A stretch of 64,000 nucleotides of DNA from an uncultured Balneola sp. (GCA_902529365.1 CABZWK010000001.1:186001-250000); one strand, 5' to 3'; shown: positions 33,366 to 44,256, counted from the first letter of the stretch. Program-made: numbers and translations. Notes: generated by a model from the letters alone, not told the origin.

Positions 33366-34769
33366 ATGGACCCAAATCGGCCTTTACCTTTTTTTTCTGA
33401 ATCAACTCTACCAATCTTCTTGTCGTACAAGAATTTTTTGTGGCGGTTTACTCTACCCCTTCTTGTAGCTGTGGTATTTTTGTTTAGCAATTTTAACGTT
33501 CAAGCTAACCATCCATCTTTTAATCGAACTATGGGTGGATTTGGTGAAGAATCACTAGCTTTTGAACAAACTGAGAATGGAATTTCTACCTCTGTCGAAG
33601 ATACAGTGCACATGGAACGAATATCATTCGCACCAAGAGGCGATGGATTAGGGTATGTAATCCGCTTTCATCAATCGACCCGTTTGGATTCATTTTCGTT
33701 GATTCAACCAGCTTCCGATTTAATCCAACTCGAATTATTTCACTCCAATATCGACACCCTAGGCATACAATTCCCTACCTATAACGAAGATGTTCAAGAG
33801 GTTCGGCTTTACCAGCTCGAGAATAGCTACGGGGTGGATATCTACCTAGGTCAACAACTAAAAGTCATTAGTAATGCTTATTCTGATATGCAGAGTCAAG
33901 ACTTATTGGTGGCATTGACCTATTCAACCCCTAGAGAAGTAGATGTGTTTACGCAGCAATTTCTTGCTCGAAATTGGTACCTAAGTATTAATCCAGATAA
34001 TGCGCTCGATATACTTGCTCCGGCAGCGCCTAGCCCTGCGAACCTAGATCAAGAATATGAGCAAGTTAAAGGTAAACTCCGGTTTGATACGGTAATCATT
34101 GATCCTGGACATGGAGGAGATGACCCTGGAAATGTAGGCTATCGTAATGCCCGAGAAAAAGACGTGGTTCTCTCCATATCAAAAAAGCTAGGGAGCTATA
34201 TCGAGGAATTCCTACCCGATGTGAAGATTATTTACACCCGCGAAACCGATCGCTATGTAGATCTTGAGGAACGAGGCTCCATTGCCAACCGCGCAGAGGG
34301 TGATCTCTTTGTGTCTATTCATGCCGATGGTTGGACTTCTTCCTCTGTGTACGGAAGCTCCGTTTTTTTCCTTGGATTACACCGAAGCGATGCTGCGTTT
34401 GAAGTGATGAAACGGGAAAACTCGGTATTCACCAACCACAGTGACGAGCTATTTAATCTAACCGAAGAAGATCTTCTTATTTACGAACTCGCCCATTCTG
34501 GCTACATCGCTACGAGCGAACGAATCGCTTATATGATCGAAGATCAATTTAGAACTCGGGCAAATCGTAAATCTAGAGGGGTAAAACAGGCTGGTTTTGT
34601 GGTACTTTATCAAGCCTCCATGCCCGCCGTACTCGTCGAGACAGGTTTTTTGAGCAACCCCGCCGAACAACGATTTTTAACCAGTGATTATGGCCAGTCA
34701 ATTATTGCCTCAGCCATTTTCAGAGCCATTCGCGATTACAAACTAGAGTATGAAAAAAACCAAAACTAA
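33366..34769 (+). CDS. N-acetylmuramoyl-L-alanine amidase (AmiC-type, Amidase_3), secreted
   Basis: 467 residues from ATG 33366; a GTG seven codons upstream is possible. A hydrophobic signal segment near residues 29-46 ends in VQA, and a roughly 190-residue beta-rich N-terminal domain (AMIN-like) follows. The catalytic Amidase_3 domain fills the C-terminal half. Zinc ligands and the catalytic Glu are evident in IDPGHGGDDPG, NAREKD, VSIHADG and VLVETGFLSN. It cleaves the bond between MurNAc and the stem peptide, typically at the division septum. FtsX, encoded earlier in the window, is the kind of regulator that controls such enzymes. It overlaps udk by 20 bp. Confidence 0.92.
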   Translation: MDPNRPLPFFSESTLPIFLSYKNFLWRFTLPLLVAVVFLFSNFNVQANHPSFNRTMGGFGEESLAFEQTENGISTSVEDTVHMERISFAPRGDGLGYVIRFHQSTRLDSFSLIQPASDLIQLELFHSNIDTLGIQFPTYNEDVQEVRLYQLENSYGVDIYLGQQLKVISNAYSDMQSQDLLVALTYSTPREVDVFTQQFLARNWYLSINPDNALDILAPAAPSPANLDQEYEQVKGKLRFDTVIIDPGHGGDDPGNVGYRNAREKDVVLSISKKLGSYIEEFLPDVKIIYTRETDRYVDLEERGSIANRAEGDLFVSIHADGWTSSSVYGSSVFFLGLHRSDAAFEVMKRENSVFTNHSDELFNLTEEDLLIYELAHSGYIATSERIAYMIEDQFRTRANRKSRGVKQAGFVVLYQASMPAVLVETGFLSNPAEQRFLTSDYGQSIIASAIFRAIRDYKLEYEKNQN

Positions 34770-35394
34770 TGCCTTGGTAATCGGGGTAGCCGGAGGAAGT
34801 GGATCAGGTAAAACCACTGTTGTGAATCTGATTTGTGATCATTTTGGCCAGCAAAATATTCTTCGAATCGAACATGATTCCTACTACCGAGATTTAAAGC
34901 ATATGCCCTTTGAGAATCGGCTTCAGCAAAACTTCGATCACCCTGCTTCTCTCGAGACAGACCTGCTAATCCGGCACCTCCGAGCCCTTCTGGAGGGTTA
35001 CCCTGTGCATGTTCCTCAATATAATTTCGCTGAACACATTCGTAGAGAAGTTCATCTAGAAGTTCAGCCCACACCCGTCATTTTGATCGATGGAATTCTC
35101 ATTTTTAGTGAACCAGAACTACGAGAGCTGATGGACGTTAAAATTTTTGTAGACACCGATGACGATGTACGTCTGCTACGGCGTATTCAACGGGACATTA
35201 GCGAACGTAAACGAGACTTAGAAAGCGTATTACTCCAGTATGAAACCTTTGTACGACCTATGCACTTAAAATTTGTAGAACCCAGTAAGCGATATGCGGA
35301 TGTAATCATACCACATGGCGGAAAAAACCAGGTCGCTCAAGAGATGCTTATTTCAATGATCCACAGGCAACTTGACAGTAGTTCGCTTAGCTAA
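34750..35394 (+). CDS. udk: uridine kinase
   Basis: 214 residues, P-loop nucleoside kinase that makes UMP or CMP. The Walker A motif GVAGGSGSGKTT (12-23), EHDSYYRD, FDHPASLETDLL and the RRIQRDISERKRDL lid segment all match uridine kinases. It overlaps the amidase gene by 20 bp, suggesting cotranscription despite unrelated functions. Confidence 0.95.
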   Translation: MKKTKTNALVIGVAGGSGSGKTTVVNLICDHFGQQNILRIEHDSYYRDLKHMPFENRLQQNFDHPASLETDLLIRHLRALLEGYPVHVPQYNFAEHIRREVHLEVQPTPVILIDGILIFSEPELRELMDVKIFVDTDDDVRLLRRIQRDISERKRDLESVLLQYETFVRPMHLKFVEPSKRYADVIIPHGGKNQVAQEMLISMIHRQLDSSSLS

Positions 35395-35426
35395 TTGATG
35401 TAAAAGGTTCATTTAGCTGGTTCTTT

Positions 35427-36380
35427 TTAAAAACAGTTCCTCCGGCTTAGATACCGAAGTCCTTCAAGCACCAAATGAGGGCGCACCACCACCTTCATAC
35501 CTTCCAAAGAGTGGTCTTTCTGCATTCCGACATTGAATCTAACGGCGGCGTCCTGTACGGGCCAATCTTCCCGCCTTTTATTAACTACCTGATCAAAGAA
35601 CCAAATTGCATCTCCACCCGTAAGGATAATTTCTTGGGTGTTTGCTGCCCGAGCGACTTCTAAAATCATTCCTTCAATTCCTGCTACCCAAAAAGCATAT
35701 TGCCCCCACCAAAGGGCGTTCTGAGTACTTTTTGGAGGAAATTCGGAGGTTTTCTGAGTATATGGAATAGGTAAATGAGGAGTTATTTGCTGCATACCAG
35801 CTTGTACCGCTTTTAAGCCGGGAGCGATAACACCCCCATCAAACTGAGTCTGTGTCAAAGAATCCACCGTAACCGCACTACCTAAATCCACCACAACCAC
35901 CGATCCTAGACAAAATGCATGCGCTCCATATGCGGCAATTAACCGGTCCAAACCCAAACTATTCACAGGGCTATAATTAATGCAAAGATCTAAACCTTCT
36001 ATGGAACCGTGATCAAGCCAAACCACCTCAAAATCATACTGCTCTCCCAATATTCTAAATAGCTCGTTCAAACGTTCTTTGGAAGGGGCATAAACTAAAC
36101 TTGCCACTATATATTCAGTACCGTCGCTCAAAAATTGCTGGAAAATTCCGCTCAACGCTTCCTCCCCCTCTTCCCATGACACCGTCTGGACAACGAATTC
36201 AGAGGCTTTTATCGACCATCTACCTAGTTTTAAAAAGCTACTTCCTCCATCAATATATAAGGTAGGCTCAAGCTCTTCTGACTGGAATGCCATATGGGAA
36301 ATATCAATTAAAGAAGCATTTGGCCTAGAAGTTTCGGCCAAATGCAACTGAATATGTTCAAGCGTTCGGAATGTTACCAT
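35427..36380 (-). CDS. coaX: type III pantothenate kinase
   Basis: 317 residues, ASKHA fold, first step of coenzyme A synthesis. Motifs: YIDGGSSFLKLG (phosphate 1), LGLDRLIAAYGA, VVVDLGSAVTVDSL and GGVIAPGLKAVQAGMQ, with ILTGGDAIWF near the end. The protein is longer than usual (about 250-260). About 40 extra N-terminal residues (EHIQLHLAETSRPNASLIDI) precede the first strand; an internal ATG at 36293 would remove most of them. The remaining extra length is spread through the C-domain. No birA is adjacent. Confidence 0.88.
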   Translation of the reverse strand: MVTFRTLEHIQLHLAETSRPNASLIDISHMAFQSEELEPTLYIDGGSSFLKLGRWSIKASEFVVQTVSWEEGEEALSGIFQQFLSDGTEYIVASLVYAPSKERLNELFRILGEQYDFEVVWLDHGSIEGLDLCINYSPVNSLGLDRLIAAYGAHAFCLGSVVVVDLGSAVTVDSLTQTQFDGGVIAPGLKAVQAGMQQITPHLPIPYTQKTSEFPPKSTQNALWWGQYAFWVAGIEGMILEVARAANTQEIILTGGDAIWFFDQVVNKRREDWPVQDAAVRFNVGMQKDHSLEGMKVVVRPHLVLEGLRYLSRRNCF

Positions 36381-36453
36381 TGTCTAAATAGTTTAATCGT
36401 AACCATAGTTGAGTTATCTTGATTTCAACGACAATATACTAAACCCCAACACA

Positions 36454-37179
36454 ATGAGCGTAGCGGATTCGATCGCCATCGTCACCGGCAGTAGCAGTGG
36501 AATTGGACAAACCTTTACCGAACAACTACTGCAAAAAGGCGCCTCCGTATATGGGTTATCACGATCGCTAGAAAGGATGGAAGCACACAAAAAGCAACTA
36601 GGTAATGTGGGAGTACGCTATATTCCTGTGCATATGGATATTTCTGACCATGATGCGGTTGAACACTGGGTAAAACAGACTTTCACTGATTCAAACCACT
36701 ACCCCGACATACTCATTAACAATGCTGGACTTGGCTACTTTGATAATATTGAGGATTTAGCTCTTGAAAAGTTTGAACAAATGATGCAGGTTAATGTTTC
36801 CGGAGTTTTCTATCTAACCCGTCACATTACCCCGCTTATGAAAGCCAATCCCAATACCTGCCACATCATAAACATCGCATCGGTCGCCGCGCTCATGGGC
36901 AATCCTAAAATTTCGGTCTATAACGCTACTAAGTATGCGTTGAGAGGATTCAGCGATGCCCTGTTCAAAGAATTACGTTACGATAGGATTAAAGTTAGTT
37001 GCTTTTTCCCTGGATCCATTGCCACTCGTTTTTTTGACAAAATTGACGAAATAGAAGTTCACAACGGGATGATGCATCCGGACGAGGTAGCAGAAACACT
37101 CCTCTTTGTACTCGAAAGATCGGAAAATTTTTTAATAAGTGAGCTTACGATGCGTCCACTACAGCCCAAAAAGTCATGA
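36454..37179 (+). CDS. short-chain dehydrogenase/reductase (SDR)
   Basis: 241 residues from ATG 36454, preferred over a TTG 15 codons upstream because the core begins immediately (SVADSIAIVTGSSSGIG). The cofactor motif TGSSSGIG spans 11-18, NNAGLG follows near 89, the catalytic Ser lies in NIASVAAL, and the Tyr156-x3-Lys160 pair is in VYNATKYAL. The pattern is that of classical SDRs such as 3-oxoacyl-reductase-like and sepiapterin-like enzymes. The substrate cannot be predicted. It overlaps the next gene by 4 bp. Confidence 0.9.
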   Translation: MSVADSIAIVTGSSSGIGQTFTEQLLQKGASVYGLSRSLERMEAHKKQLGNVGVRYIPVHMDISDHDAVEHWVKQTFTDSNHYPDILINNAGLGYFDNIEDLALEKFEQMMQVNVSGVFYLTRHITPLMKANPNTCHIINIASVAALMGNPKISVYNATKYALRGFSDALFKELRYDRIKVSCFFPGSIATRFFDKIDEIEVHNGMMHPDEVAETLLFVLERSENFLISELTMRPLQPKKS

Positions 37180-37595
37180 GTCTAGGGGAACTTCCTGAAC
37201 AACTTCATAAAACAAATAATCCCGTGGGCATTACTATAATTATGCTCGTAATGATTAGTTCTTTTTTCAGCAACTCATGCTCAGTCACTACCGAGGGACC
37301 TAGGATCACAGAACCAACTCAGCTTCTTCCTGACTCAGTGTACATTCCTTTACTCGCCAATATTCAACTCATGCAAGTATGGAATAACAGCACGGATACT
37401 TTAAAGTTAGATTCGGTAAAAAAAGACCTTTTTAAAACATTTAAGGTCAGTGAAAAGCAATTCTTAGACAGTCATCGATACTATCAAAGTGATTTTGAGG
37501 GACAAAGAGTCCGGTTAGATTCAGTAAAAGTTCTCATAGAAACTGAAAAACGGCGTGTTCGTGAATTCGAGCGAAACAAAGAACAAACTAACTAG
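37176..37595 (+). CDS. DUF4296-like lipoprotein
   Basis: 139 residues. A hydrophobic segment (about 18-34) ends at a cysteine in FFSNSC (Cys35), consistent with a lipoprotein though the lipobox is imperfect; a downstream ATG would give a more compact signal. The C-terminal part (FKTFKVSEKQFLDSHRYYQSD...LDSVKVLIETEKRRVREF) resembles the DUF4296 domain of Bacteroidota. Function unknown. Start overlaps the SDR stop (ATGA). Confidence 0.75.
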   Translation: MSLGELPEQLHKTNNPVGITIIMLVMISSFFSNSCSVTTEGPRITEPTQLLPDSVYIPLLANIQLMQVWNNSTDTLKLDSVKKDLFKTFKVSEKQFLDSHRYYQSDFEGQRVRLDSVKVLIETEKRRVREFERNKEQTN

Positions 37596-37667
37596 GTCTT
37601 CAAGCAGGTTTAGGTCCCACGAATTAATAGCCGAAGAAGTTAGTCAATTACACAAACAGTTAGTTAG

Positions 37668-39623
37668 CTAGCTAACAACGCGGTAAATGAGTAACTCTTT
37701 GGGAATTTCTTCAATAAGTTGTTGACCGAGTAGCCAGTAAAGTGCCGAATCTATTCGCTCTTTACTCCAATATAGTCTCTCTCGAATCTCAGAATAATTA
37801 AGACTCTCCTCACTACCTAATAAATCGAAAAGATCTTGCACTTGTTCCATGGTCAAGCCTTGCTGCCTAAATCGTTCAGCCCGCTCACAATTATCACAAT
37901 GCCCGCAGTCCTCTGGTTTAGTTTCTCCAAAATATCGTCGTAAAAAAACCTCCCTACACACCATGGACTCAGCATAGAGTTGCATCCACTCTATCTTCTC
38001 TAGCGCGTTCTTTTTCCTGTTTCGCAACAATCCTTCATCTAATGGTATTCTAGCCTGTCTAGCTTCCACTAACCTTATTTGGTACACCGACTCTTGAATG
38101 CGATAGCGTATCCACCCGTCTTGATGAGCTAAAATTTCAAGGTACTTCTCAAATTCATCAAAACTCAAACTAGACAGATTATGAAATAGTCCTTTGGACT
38201 CATCCCATTTTATACATAATTCTTGATGATAAGCATTCAACCCAAAACGGCGTAAAAAACGGTCCATAAATAACTGCTTATCCAAGTCTTTTATCCCGTC
38301 AATGATGCCTCGCATCGCCTCTGGACTGTACAAAAATTGAAGCAGTAACTCGCGAGATCTACTTTCTCGAAGCTCCAATAAGCCCCATCTTTCAAAGGAT
38401 TCTAAAATCGTTGCCCAACGCCTACCATTCCAACCGCTTCTGCGGCAAAGTGCATCCACTGACACCGCTACCCAGTCTGGCATTTCAGAGCCGACCGCAA
38501 GTTCCAACGCATCACATAAAATTTGATACTGCTTGGTTAACTCATCTATTGATGGATATGCCTCCTCAATTCGTTCTTTAGCTTTTCGTAGATGAGCTGG
38601 ACAATAAAAAAGAATAGGATAACTTTTTTGCCCATCCCTTCCAGCCCGTCCAGCCTCCTGATAATAAGCCTCTAAGCTATTGGGTGTAGTTTCATGAAAT
38701 ACATACCGGCAATCAGGCTTATCAATACCCATTCCAAATGCGTTGGTTGCAGCAACCCAAGGAAGTTTACCGCTAATCCACTGCTGCTGAATATGGGTTC
38801 GCTTATCTGCCGATAAACCTGCATGATATGCCTGAGCTGCTATTCCATGTCGCTGCAATCGTTCTGCCCATCGCTCGGTGTTTTTTCGAGTCCCGGCATA
38901 AATCAACCCGTCACCCAAACCTTTCACTTTTTCCAGGGTGCTCATCATTCGTTCAATAGTATGCTCGGACCGGAGTACCCACCAAGTCAAATTTTCACGT
39001 TTAAAAGGCAATCTAATGGTCGTATGCTCATCAAACCCAAGTACATTGCAGATATCTTTTTGCACTTCAGCTGTGGCTGTAGCTGTCAATGCAAGCCATT
39101 GTATGTGATCGGCTTTAACGGATAAATGTTCGACGAACTGCCTATAGGCTGGCCTGAATTCATGCCCCCACTCCGAAATACAATGTGCCTCATCTATAGC
39201 GATCATACTCAGGGGTAACTGTTCCAGTTCCTGCTTAAACCTCTCACTTGCTAGGCGCTCTGGTGCACAATAAAGCAGGTCATACATCCCATTCCGAGCA
39301 TTAATCAAGCGCTGCTCACTCTCTTTGAAACTTAGCTTGGAAGTAATATATGCCGCTGAAATTCCTCTATCATGTATCTGTTTAACCTGATCTTCCATCA
39401 AGGCAACCAACGGGCTTATCACCAAACAAAGTCCTTCAAAGCTTACCGCAGGTACTTGATAACAGAGTGATTTTCCTGCCCCGGTGGGGAAAATAGCTAG
39501 GGTTTTTTGCCCTTCGCACACCGATCTAATCGCCTGATCTTGACCAGATCTAAAAGCCTCATAACCCCAATATTTTTTCAGGGATAGCAGGCATTGTTCA
39601 TACCTTTGCTCACTTAGACTCAT
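37668..39623 (-). CDS. recQ: ATP-dependent DNA helicase, RecQ family
   Basis: 651 residues. Superfamily 2 motifs are intact: FPTGAGKS (45-52, Walker A), DEAH (144-147) in IAIDEAHCISEWGHEFRPAYR, LTATAT, ATNAFGMGIDKPD and QEAGRAGRDG. The RecQ zinc site lies near 555-580 (MVCREVFLRRYFG...CGHCDNC). The C-terminus after the zinc site is short, and I see no HRDC domain. The DEAH segment has Glu where most RecQs have Gln (CISQWG). It unwinds DNA during repair and recombination. Confidence 0.94.
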   Translation of the reverse strand: MSLSEQRYEQCLLSLKKYWGYEAFRSGQDQAIRSVCEGQKTLAIFPTGAGKSLCYQVPAVSFEGLCLVISPLVALMEDQVKQIHDRGISAAYITSKLSFKESEQRLINARNGMYDLLYCAPERLASERFKQELEQLPLSMIAIDEAHCISEWGHEFRPAYRQFVEHLSVKADHIQWLALTATATAEVQKDICNVLGFDEHTTIRLPFKRENLTWWVLRSEHTIERMMSTLEKVKGLGDGLIYAGTRKNTERWAERLQRHGIAAQAYHAGLSADKRTHIQQQWISGKLPWVAATNAFGMGIDKPDCRYVFHETTPNSLEAYYQEAGRAGRDGQKSYPILFYCPAHLRKAKERIEEAYPSIDELTKQYQILCDALELAVGSEMPDWVAVSVDALCRRSGWNGRRWATILESFERWGLLELRESRSRELLLQFLYSPEAMRGIIDGIKDLDKQLFMDRFLRRFGLNAYHQELCIKWDESKGLFHNLSSLSFDEFEKYLEILAHQDGWIRYRIQESVYQIRLVEARQARIPLDEGLLRNRKKNALEKIEWMQLYAESMVCREVFLRRYFGETKPEDCGHCDNCERAERFRQQGLTMEQVQDLFDLLGSEESLNYSEIRERLYWSKERIDSALYWLLGQQLIEEIPKELLIYRVVS

Positions 39624-39749
39624 CAGCCTTCTTGGGTTCTTGGATATAGAGCAGATTCTTGAATTGACCAGCCTCTTAATATGGTAGTGTCATAATCTAA
39701 AGTATTAAAAAACAATAATCTGACAACTAAAAAGGGGTGGTTCAACAAA

Positions 39750-40865
39750 CTAAATTAATGGCAAATTGCCTTCAAAGATATTATCGAAAGATGTGTCTTC
39801 ATCCAAATCAGATTCAACCATCATGGCCACTACATCCCCTACTTTTGAACATGAGATAAAGTGTTCATCATTTAAATCGGGCGTGACCAATCCCTTGTCA
39901 ATAACCAACTCCACCGCCGCTTCTACCCTTCTAGCTTCTTCTATTAGGCTTGAATGCTCTAGTAACATGGCTAGGGATAAAATAGTAGCTAAGGGATTGG
40001 CTATATCTTTACCAGTGGCTTCTGGATAACTGCCATGGATTGGTTCAAAAAGGCTACTGCTTAGCCCTAAAGAAGCTGAGGGTAACAGGCCAATAGATCC
40101 TGTTATCACGCTAGTTTCATCCGAAATTATATCACCAAACATATTTTCAGTCAAAATAACATCGAATCTAGATGGTTGTTGTACCACTTGCATCGCCGCA
40201 TTATCAACATATAGATAGTCTACCGAAACATCTGGATATTCAAGAGCCATGTTTTGAACCACCTCTCTCCATAGTCGTGAGCTCTCCAACACGTTGGCTT
40301 TGTCTACCAATGTTAATAAACCCCGACGCCTCATTGCTGCCTCAAAGGCCATTTTAGCAATACGGGTAATTTCTTCCACGGTATAATAACACGTATCAAA
40401 GGCCGCACTCCCTCCCTCTACACGTGCTTTATCACCGAAATATATCCCACTGGTCAACTCTCGATAGACCACCAAATCGGTACCTAAAATACGCTCTTCT
40501 TTGAGTGGAGACCGATCCGTCAACGAGGCAAACAGTCGAACAGGGCGAATATTTGCATACAACCCTAAGGCTTTACGTAAGTGCAATAGACCTTGCTCTG
40601 GCCGAACTTTTGCGGTTGGATCATTATCATATTTAGGGTCACCTATGGCGCCAAAAAGTACCCCATCGGACATTTTACATATATCAATGGTTTCCTGAGG
40701 AAGTGGGTCTCCTGTTTCATCAATCGCAATGGCACCCATGAGGGCGTAATCTAAAATGAATTCATGATCATAACGATTGGAAACAGCTTCCAAAACCTTT
40801 ATGGCCTGTTTAATGACTTCGGGGCCAATTCCATCTCCGGGTACTACCGCAATGCGTTTCTTCAT
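39750..40865 (-). CDS. leuB: 3-isopropylmalate dehydrogenase
   Basis: 371 residues, NAD-dependent decarboxylating dehydrogenase, third step of leucine synthesis. VPGDGIGPEV (8-17), YRELTSGIYFGDK near 134, VDNAAMQ and the GSIGLLPSASLG nucleotide loop near 270 match LeuB and not isocitrate dehydrogenase. Last gene of leuACDB, 2 bp after leuD. Confidence 0.96.
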   Translation of the reverse strand: MKKRIAVVPGDGIGPEVIKQAIKVLEAVSNRYDHEFILDYALMGAIAIDETGDPLPQETIDICKMSDGVLFGAIGDPKYDNDPTAKVRPEQGLLHLRKALGLYANIRPVRLFASLTDRSPLKEERILGTDLVVYRELTSGIYFGDKARVEGGSAAFDTCYYTVEEITRIAKMAFEAAMRRRGLLTLVDKANVLESSRLWREVVQNMALEYPDVSVDYLYVDNAAMQVVQQPSRFDVILTENMFGDIISDETSVITGSIGLLPSASLGLSSSLFEPIHGSYPEATGKDIANPLATILSLAMLLEHSSLIEEARRVEAAVELVIDKGLVTPDLNDEHFISCSKVGDVVAMMVESDLDEDTSFDNIFEGNLPLI

Positions 40866-40867
40866 AC

Positions 40868-41461
40868 TTAAAATTCGATATGGTTTAGCTCAAAAGCGCT
40901 AATTTTTTCTTTTTGACTCAATAAAAAATCAATGTCATCATACCCATTGATCAAGCAGGTTTTCTTGTAAGGATTTATCTCAAAATGTTCCTGTATCCCA
41001 ATTTCAGGAACCCGAAGAAGTTGAGCCTCTAAGTTAATTTCGATAAGTATCATGGGATTGGATTGTATCTCCGCTAATAATTCTTTTAGGTTACTGGGGG
41101 ACACTTGAACGGGTAACAAGTAGTTATTTAATGCATTTCCCTTAAATATATCGGCAAAATAACTGGATACGACGGCTTTAAAACCGTAATCGACTAAGGC
41201 CCAAGCGGCATGTTCTCGTGAGGATCCACAGCCAAAATTTTCTCCAGCCACCAATATCGAGCCCGAATATTCAGGATTGTTTAAAATAAAATCGGATTTA
41301 GGATAACCTTGTTCATCAAAGCGCCAGTCCTTGAATAAATGCTCCCCGAAACCTTCTCTGGATGTGGCTTTGAGGAAACGAGCAGGTATAATTTGATCGG
41401 TGTCCACATTTTCCTGAACTAAGGGAATAGCTGGACTTAGTAATGTGCTAAATTTTTTCAT
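40868..41461 (-). CDS. leuD: 3-isopropylmalate dehydratase small subunit
   Basis: 197 residues, aconitase swivel domain that partners Leu[14 protein letters not shown] (19-31), [16 protein letters not shown] near 74-89 and [13 protein letters not shown] near 100 are diagnostic. Its ATG shares one base with the leuC stop (TAATG), so subunit synthesis is coupled. Confidence 0.96.
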   Translation of the reverse strand: MKKFSTLLSPAIPLVQENVDTDQIIPARFLKATSREGFGEHLFKDWRFDEQGYPKSDFILNNPEYSGSILVAGENFGCGSSREHAAWALVDYGFKAVVSSYFADIFKGNALNNYLLPVQVSPSNLKELLAEIQSNPMILIEINLEAQLLRVPEIGIQEHFEINPYKKTCLINGYDDIDFLLSQKEKISAFELNHIEF

Positions 41462-42870
41462 TAAGCGTGTGACTCCTCATTTAGATACTTTCTGGGATCA
41501 ACTACTTTACCTTCCACCGCAATAACGGCCGCAGTTAATGGGCTTACCAATAAGGTACGAGCTCCTGGTCCCTGACGGCCTTCATAGTTTCGGTTCGAAG
41601 TAGATACACAATATTCCATCTTAGGAATTTTATCCTCGTTCATGCCCAAACAAGCCGAACAACCTGGACCTCGGAGCTCAAAGCCTGCCTCAAACAAAAT
41701 ATCATGCAAGCCTTCAGCTTTGGCCTGTGCCTCTACCTGCTTGGAGCCAGGTACAATAATTGCTTGTACATTATCGGCTTTTTTCTTGCCTCTCACATAA
41801 TCTGCCACAATTCGGAGATCTTCTATTCTAGAATTAGTGCAGCTACCAATAAATACATGATCAATGGGAGTGTTCAGTAAAGAAGCACCAGGAGTAAGTC
41901 CCATATATTGTAATGACTGCAGTAAATTATCCGGGCGCTCAACTTCTTGAGTAGTTGGAATATATTGTGTAATTCCCATTCCCATACCAGGGTTGGTTCC
42001 ATAAGTAATCATTGGCTCGATGTCCTCGGCATTGAACACATACTCTTTGTCAAAAACAGCGTCCTCATCAGTATACAAAGTAGACCAATAGGCCAAGGCT
42101 TCTTCCCACTTCTGTTCAGAAGGTGCATATTCTCTGCCTTTTATGTACTCAAAGGTGGTCTCATCGGGTGCAATCATTCCCCCACGTGCTCCCATTTCTA
42201 TACTCATGTTACAAATAGTCATCCGTGCTTCCATCGAAAGAGACCTAATGGCAGAACCGGCATATTCCACAAAATGCCCTGTTCCTCCTGAGGTACTCAA
42301 CTTCGAAATAATGTATAGAATGATATCCTTTGAATAAATTCCATTACCCAATTCCCCATCGATAATAATTCGCATAGTTTTCGGGCGTTGAACCAACAGG
42401 CATTGCGAGGCCATCACCTGCTCTACCTGTGAGGTACCAATACCAAAAGCCACCGCACCAAATGCTCCATGGGTCGATGTATGACTATCGCCACACACTA
42501 TGGTCATGCCAGGTTTAGTAACCCCCAATTCAGGACCTATTACATGTACTATTCCCTGATTTTTATGCCCAAGGCCGTACAAATCTATATTATATTCTTC
42601 GCAGTTGTGTGTGAGCATGTCCACCTGTAAACGAGATAGCTCATCTTTGATAGGTAAATGCTGATCTTTGGTAGGCACATTGTGATCGGCCGTGGCTACG
42701 ATTCGGTTTTTATCGTACAGTCCAATTCCTCTTTTTCGAATGCCATCAAATGCCTGAGGAGAGGTTACTTCATGTATGAAGTGCCGGTCAATAAAAAGAA
42801 TTTCTTGGCCTCCGTCGACCGTGTCTACGATGTGGTTATCCCACACTTTTTCAAACAGTGTTTTTCCCAT
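41461..42870 (-). CDS. leuC: 3-isopropylmalate dehydratase large subunit
   Basis: 469 residues, 4Fe-4S aconitase-family subunit that isomerises 2- to 3-isopropylmalate. Cluster cysteines appear in GSCTNSR and GCSACLGMN; other landmarks are [18 protein letters not shown] and the [11 protein letters not shown] helix. The length is normal. It follows leuA after 57 bp in the same operon. Confidence 0.96.
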   Translation of the reverse strand: MGKTLFEKVWDNHIVDTVDGGQEILFIDRHFIHEVTSPQAFDGIRKRGIGLYDKNRIVATADHNVPTKDQHLPIKDELSRLQVDMLTHNCEEYNIDLYGLGHKNQGIVHVIGPELGVTKPGMTIVCGDSHTSTHGAFGAVAFGIGTSQVEQVMASQCLLVQRPKTMRIIIDGELGNGIYSKDIILYIISKLSTSGGTGHFVEYAGSAIRSLSMEARMTICNMSIEMGARGGMIAPDETTFEYIKGREYAPSEQKWEEALAYWSTLYTDEDAVFDKEYVFNAEDIEPMITYGTNPGMGMGITQYIPTTQEVERPDNLLQSLQYMGLTPGASLLNTPIDHVFIGSCTNSRIEDLRIVADYVRGKKKADNVQAIIVPGSKQVEAQAKAEGLHDILFEAGFELRGPGCSACLGMNEDKIPKMEYCVSTSNRNYEGRQGPGARTLLVSPLTAAVIAVEGKVVDPRKYLNEESHA

Positions 42871-42927
42871 ATCAAGTTATCTGGGGTTTCCGTACAAAAT
42901 TCGAATGGATAATATGGTTTTTTGCAC

Positions 42928-44073
42928 CTAAGATGAAAATAATGACAATAGATCCTGATCTTGAACTACTTTTTTTTCATCCGCTAATTTTAAAAAAGCT
43001 TCATAGTACGGTTCCATTTGTTCTCGTTCGACATCAAATCCCAATTTTGCAGCTCTGAATTTCAAAGCTGCCCGTCCACTTCGTGCTGTTAATACAATAC
43101 TAGATTCATGTACTCCCACATCTAAGGGATCGATGATTTCATAGGTTTCTCTGCTCTTAATAACACCATCTTGGTGAATACCAGAAGAATGTGAAAACGC
43201 ATTACTACCTACAATGGCTTTGTTTGATTGCACAGGCATTCTCATTCGGGTCGATACTAACTCGCTCATTGATTTAAGCTGTCTGCTTTGAATACGTGTA
43301 TCAAAATTCAAATCTTGATGCTGTCGTAAAATCATCACAACTTCCTCTAAGGAGGCATTTCCTGCTCGTTCGCCAATTCCATTAATGGTACACTCTACTT
43401 GAGTTGCTCCATGTTCAACCCCTGCTATAGAATTCGCGGTAGCAAGGCCCAAATCGTTATGACAATGAGTAGAAATATGTACCTTATCAATCCCTCTAAC
43501 ATGTTCTTTAATGTATTTTATTTTGGCCCCGTATTGCCATGGCAAACAATACCCAGTGGTATCCGGTATGTTCACTACGGTTGCACCCGCCGCTATAACG
43601 ACCTCTAACACCTTAGCAAGATACTCATTATCCGTTCTACCTGCGTCTTCTGCATAAAATTCCACATCTTCAACAAATCGTTTGGCATATTTTACGGCGG
43701 CCACTCCCCTTTCTAAAACATTTTCTCTGGTAGTTCGAAGCTTACTGTATACGTGACTATCTGACGTGCCTATTCCGGTATGTATTCGAGGCATTCTAGC
43801 GTTCTTTACCGCTTCAGCGGCGGCATCAATATCTTTTTCGACTGCTCTAGACAACGCACAAACCGTAGATTCGGTGATAATACTTGCTATTTTTGACACT
43901 GAATCAAAATCACCAGGAGAAGAAATAGGAAATCCAACCTCCATTATATCGACTCCTAGCTTCTCAAGAGCTAAAGCTATTTCTATTTTTTCATCGGTGT
44001 TTAACTGACAACCTGGTACTTGCTCGCCATCGCGTAGAGTTGTGTCAAAAATTTGTATATGCTTGTGAGCCAT
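42928..44073 (-). CDS. leuA: 2-isopropylmalate synthase, short form lacking the leucine-binding domain
   Basis: 381 residues. The TIM-barrel catalytic domain is complete: [12 protein letters not shown] (10-21), metal-binding HCHND near 203 and [14 protein letters not shown] near 235. The protein ends about 130 residues short of full-length LeuA, at [12 protein letters not shown]...LLSLFSS, so the C-terminal LeuA_dimer allosteric domain is absent. Leucine feedback inhibition by the usual mechanism is therefore not expected. Homocitrate-synthase-like activities exist in the superfamily, but operon membership with leuCDB supports the LeuA role. Confidence 0.9.
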   Translation of the reverse strand: MAHKHIQIFDTTLRDGEQVPGCQLNTDEKIEIALALEKLGVDIMEVGFPISSPGDFDSVSKIASIITESTVCALSRAVEKDIDAAAEAVKNARMPRIHTGIGTSDSHVYSKLRTTRENVLERGVAAVKYAKRFVEDVEFYAEDAGRTDNEYLAKVLEVVIAAGATVVNIPDTTGYCLPWQYGAKIKYIKEHVRGIDKVHISTHCHNDLGLATANSIAGVEHGATQVECTINGIGERAGNASLEEVVMILRQHQDLNFDTRIQSRQLKSMSELVSTRMRMPVQSNKAIVGSNAFSHSSGIHQDGVIKSRETYEIIDPLDVGVHESSIVLTARSGRAALKFRAAKLGFDVEREQMEPYYEAFLKLADEKKVVQDQDLLSLFSS

Positions 44074-44256
44074 TATACGGTGTTTGCTTAGTTGTTACTA
44101 GGGCGAATATAACGGGTAATAAAGCGACTATAAAGAAGTATAGAAACCGAATTCATACTATATTACAACATCCAAGACTAAGATAGGGCTTTTGAATACG
44201 GCATAAGTAATTGTTAAGCCTAACTATAGACTAACATAAATTGTTTTTTTACTACA

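Noticed and set aside
44074-44256. Leader-peptide attenuator upstream of leuA
   Set aside because: No Leu-rich short frame and no terminator hairpin were found in the 183 bp, unlike the ilv region.
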